Positions 36,388 to 45,738 of a DNA stretch of 64,000 nt are shown here, piece by piece. The translations under genes and the position numbers were made by a program. This DNA is from Enterococcus sp. HY326 (lineage in GTDB: Bacteria > Bacillota > Bacilli > Lactobacillales > Enterococcaceae). The stretch's first letter is position 1; each line of letters begins with the position of its first letter. The notes beneath the pieces were generated by a model. That model did no database searches. It saw only the letters and a program-made list of their open reading frames with translations, and was not told the DNA's origin. The stretch covers positions 310,001 to 374,000 of the forward strand of contig NZ_JANLGQ010000004.1 in the NCBI RefSeq assembly GCF_026157065.1, read 5' to 3'.

Positions 36388-37425
36388 TTATGGGAAGCAC
36401 TTTGCACATGGGGTTAAACCACGGGCTAAAGCCTCATCCAAGGTCGCTTCTGAATAATTGCCGTTCCCGCATTTATGGGTATGATATTTTTTGCCGGTGG
36501 GTGTCACCATTACCATTTGAGCGGTCGGCGTTTGGGCATTTGCATTTTCCTCTGCGGCCGCTGCGGCTTCGGCGGCGGCCGTTGCAGCCGCTTCTTCCGC
36601 AATTCTTTGCTCTTCTGCTTTTTTATTCGCAATCGACTGATTGACTTGTTCAATTCGATTTGTTAAGTCTGTATTAGTAGTTGGTAAGGCAGCCAACAAA
36701 GTGACTGCTTGATTATAATCCTCATCATTTAAAGATTGTTCGGCCTTTTCGACAGCAGCAAGGGCATCGGCAGTCTGCTTCTCTACTTCTTCTTTTTTAA
36801 TCACATTTTCTTCGATGCTGGTAACACGACTAGTTAGAGCTGATTTATTAAGTGTTGCTTGCTCTAATTTTTCTTGAGCAATTGTTAAATTTGTTCTTGT
36901 CGGATCAGTCTCGGCAGCTTCAATCGCTGTAATAATCGGCAAATGCTCTTCAATAATCGCAAGTCGCTCACTAATATCTGAGTATTCTTTACTAAGACTA
37001 GCAATTAAAGTAAAGGCTTGGTCGTAATTTTTTTGATTTGGATTTTTCTCCGCTAATGCAAGCACCGTTTCGGCATCGGCTCGTTCAGTAGTTTCAATGA
37101 AGGTCGAAGAAGGGCGAACCAGGACTTCTTTTTTTAGTTCATCGCCGTTAAAGTCGATGGTGACGACAACATTTTTATCGGTTAAACTTGTTAAACTAAT
37201 TTCATGGTTGAAGCTTCCATCGTCTGTTTCAATTGTTTTCTCATCAATTTTTACAGTGCTGTCAGGATTAGTTTCCCCACTAATCGTGGCAGTGCCGGCT
37301 TCACTCGTTGTGATGGAAGCTTTTTCTATCGTCAAAAAAGCTTCTTCGGCATTACAGCCAGTTAGTAAAGCTAAAAAGACAATCATCCCTAACCAAAAAC
37401 TTTTCTTTCCCAAAATCTTTTTCAT
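36388..37425 (-). CDS. Lipoprotein with helical repeats and a C-terminal Cys/His domain
   Basis: Unnamed surface lipoprotein of 345 residues. The lipobox LLTGC puts the lipidated Cys at 24. Residues about 28-110 look like a beta-sandwich of bacterial Ig type (TATISGETNPDSTVKID). About 120-300 is helical, with repeated units of the form NYDQAFTLIASL/DYNQAVTLLAAL and an Ala/Glu-rich coiled coil. The end carries HTHKCGNGNY and CAKCF, a metal-binding arrangement like the Ada-type domain found at the ends of some secreted nucleases and surface proteins. The start at 37425 follows GGGAGGA. A cre-like site lies about 85 bases upstream. Function unknown. Confidence 0.8.
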   Translation of the reverse strand: MKKILGKKSFWLGMIVFLALLTGCNAEEAFLTIEKASITTSEAGTATISGETNPDSTVKIDEKTIETDDGSFNHEISLTSLTDKNVVVTIDFNGDELKKEVLVRPSSTFIETTERADAETVLALAEKNPNQKNYDQAFTLIASLSKEYSDISERLAIIEEHLPIITAIEAAETDPTRTNLTIAQEKLEQATLNKSALTSRVTSIEENVIKKEEVEKQTADALAAVEKAEQSLNDEDYNQAVTLLAALPTTNTDLTNRIEQVNQSIANKKAEEQRIAEEAAATAAAEAAAAAEENANAQTPTAQMVMVTPTGKKYHTHKCGNGNYSEATLDEALARGLTPCAKCFP

Positions 37426-37507
37426 GACAGTTCCTCCCTTATTAAAAAATTTCCGCTTAACTTTTTTATTTTTGATAAATAGTTCTGCAATAATTATATC
37501 ATTTAGA

Positions 37508-37522
37508 AGTAAACGTTTGCAC
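37508..37522. promoter_or_regulatory. cre-like site upstream of the lipoprotein gene
   Basis: On the minus strand GTGCAAACGTTTACT fits the cre consensus at 14 of 15 positions. Confidence 0.4.
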
Positions 37523-37652
37523 AATATACTGAAATAAAAAGTCTTAAAATGATGAGTTGCGTAACTTAATTAAGAAAAAACTCTAGTCGTCTCCCTCTTA
37601 CAATTTTTGATTTTTATAGTATAATTTTTGAGGATAACTAGGGAGGTTTCTG

Positions 37653-40448
37653 ATGAAGTCAAGAACATATGCGGTTGTGGATATTGAAACAACCGGCACA
37701 GATCATAAAACAGATCGCATTATTCAATTTGGCTGTGTCTTAGTTGAGGATGGGGAAATTGTCTCCCGTTTTGCCACGGATATTAATCCGGATCAAAAAA
37801 TTTCCAAACAAATCCAAAGTTTGACTGGCATTACAAATAGCCAGGTGCAAAAAGCGCCTTATTTTGAAGATGTTGCCTTAACAATTTATAACTTATTGGC
37901 GGATACCACTTTTGTGGCCCACAATATTTATTTTGATTATAACTTTTTAAATGCAGAATTAGTCCGCTGTGGTCTTCCGGAATTAGCAATTCCCGGCATC
38001 GATACCGTGGAGCTGGCGCAGATTTTTTTGCCGACCGAAGCGAGTTTTCGTCTCAAAGATTTATCCGATTCTCTCGGTTTGGTCCATGAAAATCCTCATC
38101 AAGCAGACAGTGATGCGGAGGTGACCGCCCAATTATTTATAAAGATTACTGAAAAAATCCGTTCGCTGCCGGTTGTGACCTTGCAGAAAATTTCCGAATT
38201 AAGTTCATTGACTGGGATGGAGACTAGTCAGTATATCAGTGAGTTAGCAGCTGATGTAGAAAATCAGGAACCTGAATTAGCAGAACATTTGGAAATTGTT
38301 GCCGGCATTGCCTTGCGGAAAAAAACGGTGAATTTATTTTCCTATAATCTTTTTGGCCAGCAGGAGTATCCTAAATCCAATGCCGCAAAACGAAAATTAT
38401 TTAATCAGGATTTAGAATTGCGCAAAGATCAAGGCGTTTTGATGAATCAGGTCTATCGTCATTTCACAGATAAAGATAGTGAGAAAAATTTACTGGTGGA
38501 AGCCGCACTAGGTATGGGAAAGACGATTGGCTATTTATTGCCGTTGAGTTTTCTGGCAACACCGGAAAATCCAGCAATTATCAGTACAGCTTCCATTGTC
38601 TTGCAACAACAGATAATGGATAAGGATATTCCTTTGCTGAATCAAGTTTTACCCCAAGAGATTCAAGGGACTTTGGTTAAAAGTCCCCGCCATTTTTTAA
38701 ATCTGCAAAGTTTTCAGGCGACCTTGGCATATCCGGTTTCACAAAAGCAATATGCCCTTTATCAGATGGCGGTGTTGGTTTGGCTGACTGAAACGGCGAC
38801 CGGCGATTTTGAAGAGCTGCAGATGACGAATTTGAATCATGCTTTTTGGGAAGACGTGGCTCATCAAGGACTTAATTATTTAGCTGAAAGTCAAGAGCTC
38901 TATCAAGAGGATTTTCTTTTGCATCTGCATCGCAAAATGGCTCAAAGTAATTTTTTAATTGTCAATCATGCTTATTTGTCCTATGAGTCTTTAAGAAATT
39001 ATTTCCAACTACCAAAAAGTTCGTATCTTCTAATCGATGAGGCCCATCATTTAGGCGATGATTTAGAAAAGGCCAGTCAGCAACGGCTATCACTGGGTTC
39101 CTTTCAGAAAAAAGCCCATCATCAACTTGCAGAAGGCCAATTTTTTGATGAGCTGCAAAAGCTGATTGCCAAAAGTCCAAGCTTTGCTGAGGCCGATCGG
39201 GATGTCTTTCAGTTGTATCGTCAAAGTGTTGAAGATTTGTTGGAGGAACAGCAGGATTTTGCTAAGGAATTGCTGCGCCTCGTTAAACGGCCGCAGCAGC
39301 GCTTTGCGGTTGAAGAAGTTATAACAGAAGAAGATTTTGAATTGCTGTCTGATTTTGGCTTTAGTAAATTGAAGTCTCTAAAGGCTCTTTATCAAGATAT
39401 TTTACTTTTGCAGCAGCGTTTAGAAACCATTTTGCAGGACAATCTTGAACATTGGACTCTCTATCAACGGAAACTTTTTAGCACACTCGCTAATTTTTTT
39501 CAGCGGATTAAACAGCAGACTGAATTTTTTACCCTTTGGACGGAAAATTGGCAGGGGCGTTATGTTCACTGGTTGATTCGTGAGAAAAATAATAGTTTGA
39601 GTTTAATGCTTTATGATTATCAAGCGGCAGTTTTAAAAGAAACCAAATGGTACGAACGCTATCAAAAAATTCTTTATATCGGCGGAACAATTCGCGTCGG
39701 CAGTGATCGCCAATACTTTCCCAAGCGCTGGGGCTTAAACGATGCGAAAGTTAAAATTATTAAAAGTCCATATGATTACAGCCAGCAGGCCCGCTTGTTT
39801 GTGCCTAAGGAAGCTGTTTTTGCTAATCAGATTGAACAGGTCGATTTTATTAATTTTCTAGCAGAAACGTTATTGGAAATTGCCGACAATCAGCAGGAAC
39901 GGATTTTAGTCTTGTTTACCTCCCATGAGGTTTTACAGCAGGTTTATTTCCGAATCCAAGGCCGCTTGTTAGATAAAGGGCGGGAATTATTTGCCCAAAA
40001 TATTAATGGTACCCGGGAAAAATTATTGAAGCGTTTCTTTTTATCTGATTCTGGAATTCTTTTAGGGGCAGATAGTTTTTGGGAGGGCATTGATTTGCCT
40101 GGAGATACCTTGAAATTATTAATCGTTACTCGGCTGCCCTTTGATAACCCACGGCGGCCTTTGACCAAGGCCCGCAATCAGTATTTAGAGAGTCAGGGGA
40201 TTAATCCTTTTTATCAGGAATCGCTGCCGAAAACCGCTTTAAAATTGAAGCAGGCTTTAGGGCGGTTGATTCGCTCTAAAAAAGATTACGGCGTGATGAT
40301 TGTACTGGATCGCCGCTTGGTTTCTGCTAGCTACGGGAAACGGATTATCAAAGTTTTGCCGGAGGACTTGCCAATTGAAGAGTTGGCTTTGACGGATTTA
40401 TTAAGTGCAACCAAGGATTTTCTAGAAAAAAAGAGTAAAAATTTCTAA
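37653..40448 (+). CDS. dinG: DinG-family helicase with N-terminal exonuclease domain
   Basis: XPD/DinG-like superfamily 2 protein of 931 residues. An N-terminal DEDDh exonuclease (about 1-165) shows VVDIETTG, HNIYFDYNFL and HQADSDAEV. Walker A is GMGKT near 287 and the DEAH box is LLIDEAHH near 462. The C-terminal helicase motifs are DSFWEGIDLPG and ALGRLIRS. As in other Firmicutes DinG, I see no cysteine cluster for the iron-sulfur domain present in E. coli DinG; the S. aureus homologue works as a nuclease. The ribosome site is GGGAGG. It is the first gene of a dinG-ypmB-aspB-asnS block. Confidence 0.92.
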   Translation: MKSRTYAVVDIETTGTDHKTDRIIQFGCVLVEDGEIVSRFATDINPDQKISKQIQSLTGITNSQVQKAPYFEDVALTIYNLLADTTFVAHNIYFDYNFLNAELVRCGLPELAIPGIDTVELAQIFLPTEASFRLKDLSDSLGLVHENPHQADSDAEVTAQLFIKITEKIRSLPVVTLQKISELSSLTGMETSQYISELAADVENQEPELAEHLEIVAGIALRKKTVNLFSYNLFGQQEYPKSNAAKRKLFNQDLELRKDQGVLMNQVYRHFTDKDSEKNLLVEAALGMGKTIGYLLPLSFLATPENPAIISTASIVLQQQIMDKDIPLLNQVLPQEIQGTLVKSPRHFLNLQSFQATLAYPVSQKQYALYQMAVLVWLTETATGDFEELQMTNLNHAFWEDVAHQGLNYLAESQELYQEDFLLHLHRKMAQSNFLIVNHAYLSYESLRNYFQLPKSSYLLIDEAHHLGDDLEKASQQRLSLGSFQKKAHHQLAEGQFFDELQKLIAKSPSFAEADRDVFQLYRQSVEDLLEEQQDFAKELLRLVKRPQQRFAVEEVITEEDFELLSDFGFSKLKSLKALYQDILLLQQRLETILQDNLEHWTLYQRKLFSTLANFFQRIKQQTEFFTLWTENWQGRYVHWLIREKNNSLSLMLYDYQAAVLKETKWYERYQKILYIGGTIRVGSDRQYFPKRWGLNDAKVKIIKSPYDYSQQARLFVPKEAVFANQIEQVDFINFLAETLLEIADNQQERILVLFTSHEVLQQVYFRIQGRLLDKGRELFAQNINGTREKLLKRFFLSDSGILLGADSFWEGIDLPGDTLKLLIVTRLPFDNPRRPLTKARNQYLESQGINPFYQESLPKTALKLKQALGRLIRSKKDYGVMIVLDRRLVSASYGKRIIKVLPEDLPIEELALTDLLSATKDFLEKKSKNF

Positions 40449-40512
40449 AGCGCTAAAACTCCAGAATTTTTCTGGTATAATGAAACACAATTAAGCATTG
40501 AGGAGTTTTCTT

Positions 40513-41016
40513 TTGGAAGCAAAAATTAAACGTGATCGAAAAATTAACGGCATCGTCTTTAGCCTGATTCTACTCTTAATTTTATTTTTAGTTTTAGGAG
40601 CGATTTTTTTCATTCGGGCAACAAGACCTCAGCGGCAAGCAAAAGCGGAGGCGGCAGCCATCGCTCAAACTTATGCCAATGTCAGCACCGTCGATACCTT
40701 TTACTGGTTTACCTGGGGTGAAAGTTATTTCACCGTGCTGGGAGAAGATGCGGATAGCCAAGCGGTGGCCGTCATTATTTCGCAAGACGGTGGCAACGTG
40801 AAAGTCGTCAATCAAAGCGACGGCTATTCAGAAATGGAAATCCGTTCGATTGTCCAGCAGGATTACAATAATCCAACCATTTTAAAGGCCAATTTAGGCA
40901 TGTATCAAGACCAAGTCGTCTGGGAGGTTATCACCCGCGACAGTTCACAGCAGTTAACTTATTATTTGCTAGATTTTACTACGGGAAGTGAAGTCAGTGT
41001 TGTCGCTGACGTTTAA
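40513..41016 (+). CDS. ypmB: YpmB-like membrane-anchored protein (DUF5590)
   Basis: Protein of 167 residues with a single N-terminal TM (about 15-37) after a basic start, and an extracellular domain containing DTFYWFTWGESYFTVLG and the PepSY-like repeat EMEIRSIVQQDY. It starts with TTG at 40513, supported by GAGGAG 8 bases before; the upstream in-frame TTG (40498) contains the ribosome site. The position between dinG and aspB is the conserved Firmicutes arrangement. Function unknown. Confidence 0.85.
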   Translation: MEAKIKRDRKINGIVFSLILLLILFLVLGAIFFIRATRPQRQAKAEAAAIAQTYANVSTVDTFYWFTWGESYFTVLGEDADSQAVAVIISQDGGNVKVVNQSDGYSEMEIRSIVQQDYNNPTILKANLGMYQDQVVWEVITRDSSQQLTYYLLDFTTGSEVSVVADV

Positions 41017-41048
41017 TTTCGAATAAAAAATTGAAGGGGACATGAGTT

Positions 41049-42233
41049 ATGTTATCAAAACGTGCGGAGCAATTAGAACCATCCGTGACTTTTGCGGCTT
41101 CAGCTAAGGCTAAAGCGCTGAAAGCCGAAGGGAAGGATGTATTGAGTCTGACTGTGGGAGAGCCAGATTTTCAAACACCAGAAAATATTAAAACAGCAGC
41201 GATTCAAGCGATTAAAGATGGGAAAACGCATTACACACCATCAGCGGGAATTCCAGAATTGCGTCAAGCAATCGTTGACCATGTAAAAACTTATTATGGT
41301 TTGGAGTATCAGACAAAGGAAGTTATCGTAACCGATGGCGCAAAATTTGCGTTGTACGCTCTTTTTCAAGCCATCCTCAATGATGGCGATGAAGTGATTA
41401 TTCCAGCACCTTATTGGGTGAGCTACGGTGAGCAGGTGAAATTAGCAGCCGGCAAACCAGTTTTTGTTGAAGGCCTCCATGAAAATTGTTTTAAAGTGAC
41501 TGTTGAACAGCTGGAGTCTGCTAAGACTGAAAAAACCAAAGCGCTGATTTTAAATTCACCATCAAATCCAACGGGAATGATTTACACGAAAGAAGAATTG
41601 ACGGCCATCGGATTATGGGCTGTTGAAAATAATGTCTTGATTATCGCAGATGATATTTACGGCCGCTTAGTTTATAACGGCAATCAATTTACACCGATTG
41701 CCACTTTAGGCGAAGCCATCCGCAACCAAACAATTATTATTAATGGCGTGTCAAAAACATATGCGATGACCGGCTGGCGCATTGGTTATGCAGTGGGTGA
41801 TCAAGAAATTATTGCAGCGATGATTGATATCGCATCGCAATCCACTAGTAATCCAACCGCAATCAGTCAGTATGCTGCTTTAGAAGCTTTGACTGGACCA
41901 CAAGAAACGGTTGAAGTGATGCGGGAGGCCTTTGAAGCCCGTTTAAATGAAATTTATCCACTGGTAGCCGCTTTACCTGGGGTGAAACTGGAGAAGCCCC
42001 AAGGCGCCTTTTATCTTTTTCCAAATGTGAAGGAAACTTTAGAAATCTGCGGCTATGACAATGTCACAAAATGGGTTGATGATTTATTAGCGGAAGGCTA
42101 TGTTGCCTTAGTAACCGGCGAAGGCTTCGGCGCACCGGAAAATGTGCGGATGAGTTATGCCGCTGATTTAGAGACCTTGAAAAAAGCTGTCGAACGAATG
42201 GCAGCCTTCATCGAAAGTAAACGACAAAAGTAA
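41049..42233 (+). CDS. aspB: Aspartate aminotransferase
   Basis: Class I PLP transaminase, 394 residues, cytosolic, exchanging amino groups between aspartate and 2-oxoglutarate. The PLP Lys236 is in VSKTYAMTGWRIGYA, NSPSNPTG contains the conserved Asn/Pro pair, and ADDIYGRL has the ring-nitrogen Asp. The C-terminal Arg is in VRMSYA. It belongs to the subgroup encoded beside asnS in Firmicutes. The ribosome site is AAGGGG. Confidence 0.93.
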   Translation: MLSKRAEQLEPSVTFAASAKAKALKAEGKDVLSLTVGEPDFQTPENIKTAAIQAIKDGKTHYTPSAGIPELRQAIVDHVKTYYGLEYQTKEVIVTDGAKFALYALFQAILNDGDEVIIPAPYWVSYGEQVKLAAGKPVFVEGLHENCFKVTVEQLESAKTEKTKALILNSPSNPTGMIYTKEELTAIGLWAVENNVLIIADDIYGRLVYNGNQFTPIATLGEAIRNQTIIINGVSKTYAMTGWRIGYAVGDQEIIAAMIDIASQSTSNPTAISQYAALEALTGPQETVEVMREAFEARLNEIYPLVAALPGVKLEKPQGAFYLFPNVKETLEICGYDNVTKWVDDLLAEGYVALVTGEGFGAPENVRMSYAADLETLKKAVERMAAFIESKRQK

Positions 42234-42251
42234 GTTTTTAATTTTAGCTAA

Positions 42252-42270
42252 AAACAATTCGGGATAATTG
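42252..42270. repeat. Stem-loop with CGGGAT loop, copy 2, before asnS
   Basis: ACAATT-CGGGAT-AATTGT in the 88-base gap between aspB and asnS. It shares the 16-base core CAATTCGGGATAATTG with the copy at 29769. Confidence 0.5.
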
Positions 42271-42321
42271 TAGACTAGTTGAAAAGTTGAATTCATTTGA
42301 CTTTGAAGAGGAGAGACAATC

Positions 42322-43620
42322 GTGAAACAAATATCAATTATTGATTCAAAAGATCACGTAGGAGAAACAGTCCAAATCGGAGCCTGGGTCGCCAATAAAC
42401 GTTCCAGCGGGAAAATTGCTTTCTTGCAATTGCGGGATGGCACAGCTTATTTCCAAGGAATTGTTGTGAAGAGTGAAGTGCCGGAGGAAGTTTTCCAACT
42501 GGCAAAAAATCTGAATCAAGAAACTGCCATTTTACTAACCGGTGAAGTACGGGAAGATACCCGTTCAAAATTTGGTTATGAAATTGGGATTTCTGCTATT
42601 GAAGTCGTCGGCGAAAGTCATGACTATCCAATTACACCGAAGGAACACGGCACTGATTTTTTGATGGATCATCGCCACTTATGGCTGCGTTCATCAAGAC
42701 AGCATGCCATCATGCAAATTAGAAATGAATTAATTCGGGCGACTTACGAATTTTTCAACAGTAATGGCTTTACCAAAATTGATCCACCAATCTTAACTGG
42801 TTCAGCAGCTGAGGGCACAACGGATTTATTTGAAACTAATTATTTCGATCAAAAAGCCTACTTGTCTCAAAGCGGCCAATTGTATATGGAAGCAGCTGCT
42901 ATGGCCTTTGGTAAGGTTTTCTCATTCGGGCCAACCTTTAGAGCAGAAAAATCTAAAACGCGCCGTCATCTGATTGAATTTTGGATGATTGAACCAGAGA
43001 TGGCCTTTATGCATCAAGAAGATAGTTTAGAAGTCCAAGAACAATATGTGGCCTTTTTGGTTCAAAGTGTGTTGGACAATTGTGATTATGCTTTAGATGT
43101 TTTAGAACGGGACAAAGAAGTCTTGAAAAAATACACTCAGTTGCCCTTCCCACGAATCAGCTACGATGAAGCAGTTGAATTATTACAAAAAAATGGCTTT
43201 GAAGATATCCAATGGGGGGATGATTTTGGTTCACCTCATGAAACATTTATCGCCAACTCCTTTGAGCAACCTGTCTTTATTTTAAATTATCCAAAAGCAA
43301 TCAAACCGTTTTACATGAAGCCGCATCCAACAAGGGATGATGTTGTGATCTGTGCGGATATGATTGCTCCAGAAGGCTATGGCGAGGTAATCGGCGGCTC
43401 CGAGCGGGCAACCGACTTTGAATATTTGTTAGAACAAATCAAAGCCCATGGTTTAGATGAAGAAGAATATCAATGGTATTTAGATTTAAGAAGATATGGT
43501 AGTGTGCCTCATTCCGGTTTTGGCTTAGGCTTAGAACGGGCGGTAACTTGGATTGCCGGCATCGAACATGTCAGAGAAGCGATTCCGTTCCCACGTCTAT
43601 TAAATCGGATTTATCCATAA
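42322..43620 (+). CDS. asnS: Asparaginyl-tRNA synthetase
   Basis: Class II synthetase of 432 residues charging tRNA-Asn. An N-terminal OB anticodon-binding domain covers about 1-110 ([23 protein letters not shown]). The catalytic domain shows motif 2 [15 protein letters not shown] and motif 3 [15 protein letters not shown] start after GAGGAGAG. Last gene of the dinG block, closed by a terminator. There is no T-box in front. Confidence 0.95.
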   Translation: MKQISIIDSKDHVGETVQIGAWVANKRSSGKIAFLQLRDGTAYFQGIVVKSEVPEEVFQLAKNLNQETAILLTGEVREDTRSKFGYEIGISAIEVVGESHDYPITPKEHGTDFLMDHRHLWLRSSRQHAIMQIRNELIRATYEFFNSNGFTKIDPPILTGSAAEGTTDLFETNYFDQKAYLSQSGQLYMEAAAMAFGKVFSFGPTFRAEKSKTRRHLIEFWMIEPEMAFMHQEDSLEVQEQYVAFLVQSVLDNCDYALDVLERDKEVLKKYTQLPFPRISYDEAVELLQKNGFEDIQWGDDFGSPHETFIANSFEQPVFILNYPKAIKPFYMKPHPTRDDVVICADMIAPEGYGEVIGGSERATDFEYLLEQIKAHGLDEEEYQWYLDLRRYGSVPHSGFGLGLERAVTWIAGIEHVREAIPFPRLLNRIYP

Positions 43621-43623
43621 CAG

Positions 43624-43668
43624 AAAAAAGTGGAAACTCTCACCTTTGAGGGTCTCCACTTTTTTATT
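43624..43668. terminator. Bidirectional terminator between asnS and the DUF3042 gene
   Basis: AAAAAAGTGGA... and TCCACTTTTTT arms flank an inner CTCA/TGAG stem. A and T runs on both sides serve the convergent genes. Confidence 0.88.
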
Positions 43669-43678
43669 TTAAGAAAAA

Positions 43679-43846
43679 TTAACGAGCTGAACTTTTACGG
43701 CGGGCTTTCCGACGATTTTCTTCAATCATCGCCTCTTTTTCAGCGATTGGATCAATGACTGTTTTTTTCACACTAGCTAAAAAGCCAGCTGCGACAGCCA
43801 CTGTAGTTAAGCTGCCAAGGACAACGCCAGTTACAAATTTTTTCAT
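43679..43846 (-). CDS. DUF3042-like small membrane protein (55 residues)
   Basis: Starts MKKFVTGVVLGSLTTVAVAAG, one TM (about 4-24), then a charged helix ending in ENRRKARRKSSAR. It looks like the DUF3042 family of Lactobacillales. The ATG at 43846 follows GGGTGAG; the longer frame starting at 43876 is not supported by a ribosome site. Function unknown. Confidence 0.85.
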   Translation of the reverse strand: MKKFVTGVVLGSLTTVAVAAGFLASVKKTVIDPIAEKEAMIEENRRKARRKSSAR

Positions 43847-44004
43847 AGTTCTCACCCTTTCAATTATTCTAGACATCTTTATTATGAAGGAAATCTAAAA
43901 AAAATACTAGTGAAAGGCAATTCGTAAGAAAAAAATTCTGAGAGCTTCTTTAAAAAAAGCAGATGTGCTACAATTAGCTGAATAACAAGAAGAAGGGGTC
44001 ATTT

Positions 44005-44721
44005 ATGATTACTTTAGGGATTGATACAGCCAATCAGCCCTTGGCAGTTGGGCTGATTCAAGACGGAAAAATTTTGGGAGAAATTCAAACAGCAGTCAAA
44101 AAAAATCACAGCATGACATTAATGCCAGCAATTGAAGAATTGACGGCTGCAGTTGGTTTGAAACCCGCAGAGATAGATCGGATTGGTGTAGCGCAAGGAC
44201 CTGGTTCCTATACAGGATTAAGAATCGGTGTAACCATTGCCAAAACGTTAGCTTATACATTAAAAAAAGAATTAGTTGGCATCTCCAGCTTAAAAATAAT
44301 TGCAGCCAATTGCCACAATGTAAAGGGCTGGCTAGTGCCATTATTTGATGCCCGTCGGGAAAATGTCTATGCGGGAATCTATCAGTGGCAGCAGGGAGAA
44401 TTAATTGAAGTTTTAGCTGATCAACACATTGCTTTAGCGGAACTTTTGGAAAAAATTCCAGTAGAGCAAGAGGTTTATTTTGTTGGAATGGATACCGAAA
44501 AATTTTTAGGCAAGCTTGAGGGCAATCCCTTTTGGACTATAAATACCATTGCAGAATGGGATTTACCCAGAGGGACCGTAGCAGCCGCCTTGGCAGCAGC
44601 GGGAGAACCGGTAACAGATATCCATGGTTTCTTACCCGATTATTTGAAACGGGTAGAGGCCGAAGAAAACTGGTTGAAAACCCATCATGAGAACGGGGAA
44701 AGCTATGTTGAAAAAATTTAA
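44005..44721 (+). CDS. tsaB: TsaB, tRNA t6A synthesis partner
   Basis: Inactive ASKHA-fold partner of TsaD, 238 residues, needed with TsaE for threonylcarbamoyl-adenosine at position 37 of ANN-decoding tRNAs. It starts LGIDTANQPLAVGL, with GPGSYTGLRIGV in the middle. The ribosome site is AGAAGGGG. It overlaps the first acetyltransferase gene by 17 bases, and tsaD follows two genes later. Confidence 0.93.
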   Translation: MITLGIDTANQPLAVGLIQDGKILGEIQTAVKKNHSMTLMPAIEELTAAVGLKPAEIDRIGVAQGPGSYTGLRIGVTIAKTLAYTLKKELVGISSLKIIAANCHNVKGWLVPLFDARRENVYAGIYQWQQGELIEVLADQHIALAELLEKIPVEQEVYFVGMDTEKFLGKLEGNPFWTINTIAEWDLPRGTVAAALAAAGEPVTDIHGFLPDYLKRVEAEENWLKTHHENGESYVEKI

Positions 44722-45244
44722 AGAATTTCTTCAACTCTTTTTTTCCACACGGGAGCCACTGACTTATCCTGAGCAGCAGGTAACCATTCATGGGCAACTT
44801 TATTTAGCACGTCAACTTGAGGTTGTCGATGTGGATCAAGTTTTTGCTTTGGAGGGGGACGTTTATTTTAATGAGCATCCTTGGACACGAGGTACTTATA
44901 TCCATGAGCTGCGCCAAAGCAAGAGTAAACTGTATTTAGGTTTATTTTTAGACAGCCAGCTATTAGGCTTTGTTGGTTGTCGGGTGGCCAGCGGTGATTG
45001 CCATATTACCAACGTTGCAGTCAAGCCAGCTTTGCAAAGTAACGGCTTGGGCTCTTGGCTGATTGACGAAGTCGAAAAATTTGCTATAATGTGGCAATGT
45101 GAGAGTATGAGTTTGGAAGTTAGAGTTAGCAATCTCAGCGCTCAGCGGTTGTATCGACGCAAAGGGTTTGTATCAAGAAAAGTTAAATACAATTACTATG
45201 ATGACAGTGCTGAAGATGCACTGGACATGGTGAAATATCTTTAA
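44705..45244 (+). CDS. RimI-like GNAT acetyltransferase (first copy)
   Basis: Acetyltransferase of 179 residues with a longer N-terminus than usual RimI (about 40 extra residues). The acetyl-CoA site is QSNGLGSWLID, and the C-terminal RLYRRKGF is typical. The ATG at 44705 lies inside tsaB and follows GGGGAAAG; a GNAT core covers about 30-175. It may acetylate the N-terminus of a ribosomal protein, but the substrate is unknown. It is adjacent to a second RimI-like gene. Confidence 0.85.
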   Translation: MLKKFKEFLQLFFSTREPLTYPEQQVTIHGQLYLARQLEVVDVDQVFALEGDVYFNEHPWTRGTYIHELRQSKSKLYLGLFLDSQLLGFVGCRVASGDCHITNVAVKPALQSNGLGSWLIDEVEKFAIMWQCESMSLEVRVSNLSAQRLYRRKGFVSRKVKYNYYDDSAEDALDMVKYL

Positions 45245-45258
45245 GTGAGGGATTGGCA

Positions 45259-45738
45259 GTGTTAGTCAATAAACATTTTCTGCCGGCAGAAAAATTAGCT
45301 TCTAAGTTATGGCAAATGGCAGAAGCCAGCTATCAATTTGGAGCGCCGTGGCAGGAAAATGAATTTCTAGCTGATTTAAGTTTAGATCACAGTGAGTACG
45401 TAATCTTGGTGGAGGATGATGTGATGTTAGGTTTTCTCGGCTATCATTGGGTCGTTGAAGAAGCGGAGATTACTAATTTAGTTGTCAATCAAACAGAAAA
45501 GCATCAGGGTGTCGGCAATCGTTTAATTTGTGAGCTGATGGATCAGGTGGGCAGTAAAGGTGTCGAGCATGTCTATTTAGAAGTGCGGGCCTCCAATGAA
45601 GCCGCTCAGAAATTATACAAGAAAAATAAATTTGTTGCTGTGGGCAAACGAAAACACTATTATCAAAACCCTCAGGAAGATGGAATTGTGATGTCAGGAA
45701 AGGTGCGCATTGAAAAATGTCAGAAGTTAAGAGTTTAA
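45259..45738 (+). CDS. rimI: Ribosomal-protein-alanine acetyltransferase RimI (second copy)
   Basis: GNAT protein of about 159 residues with the acetyl-CoA motif [10 protein letters not shown] and ending [15 protein letters not shown]. Two starts are possible: TTG at 45253 or GTG at 45259; GTG is preferred because GTGAGGG lies 7-8 bases before it. It overlaps tsaD by 22 bases. RimI genes commonly lie between tsaB and tsaD in Firmicutes. Confidence 0.87.
   Translation: MLVNKHFLPAEKLASKLWQMAEASYQFGAPWQENEFLADLSLDHSEYVILVEDDVMLGFLGYHWVVEEAEITNLVVNQTEKHQGVGNRLICELMDQVGSKGVEHVYLEVRASNEAAQKLYKKNKFVAVGKRKHYYQNPQEDGIVMSGKVRIEKCQKLRV

Noticed and set aside
36390-36666. Overlapping plus-strand frames opposite the lipoprotein gene
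   Set aside because: They mirror the repetitive Ala/Glu codons of the real minus-strand gene and have no ribosome sites.
37097-37537. 146-codon plus-strand frame opposite the lipoprotein start
   Set aside because: It is a shadow of the coding strand; the opposite frame has lipobox, start signal and terminator.
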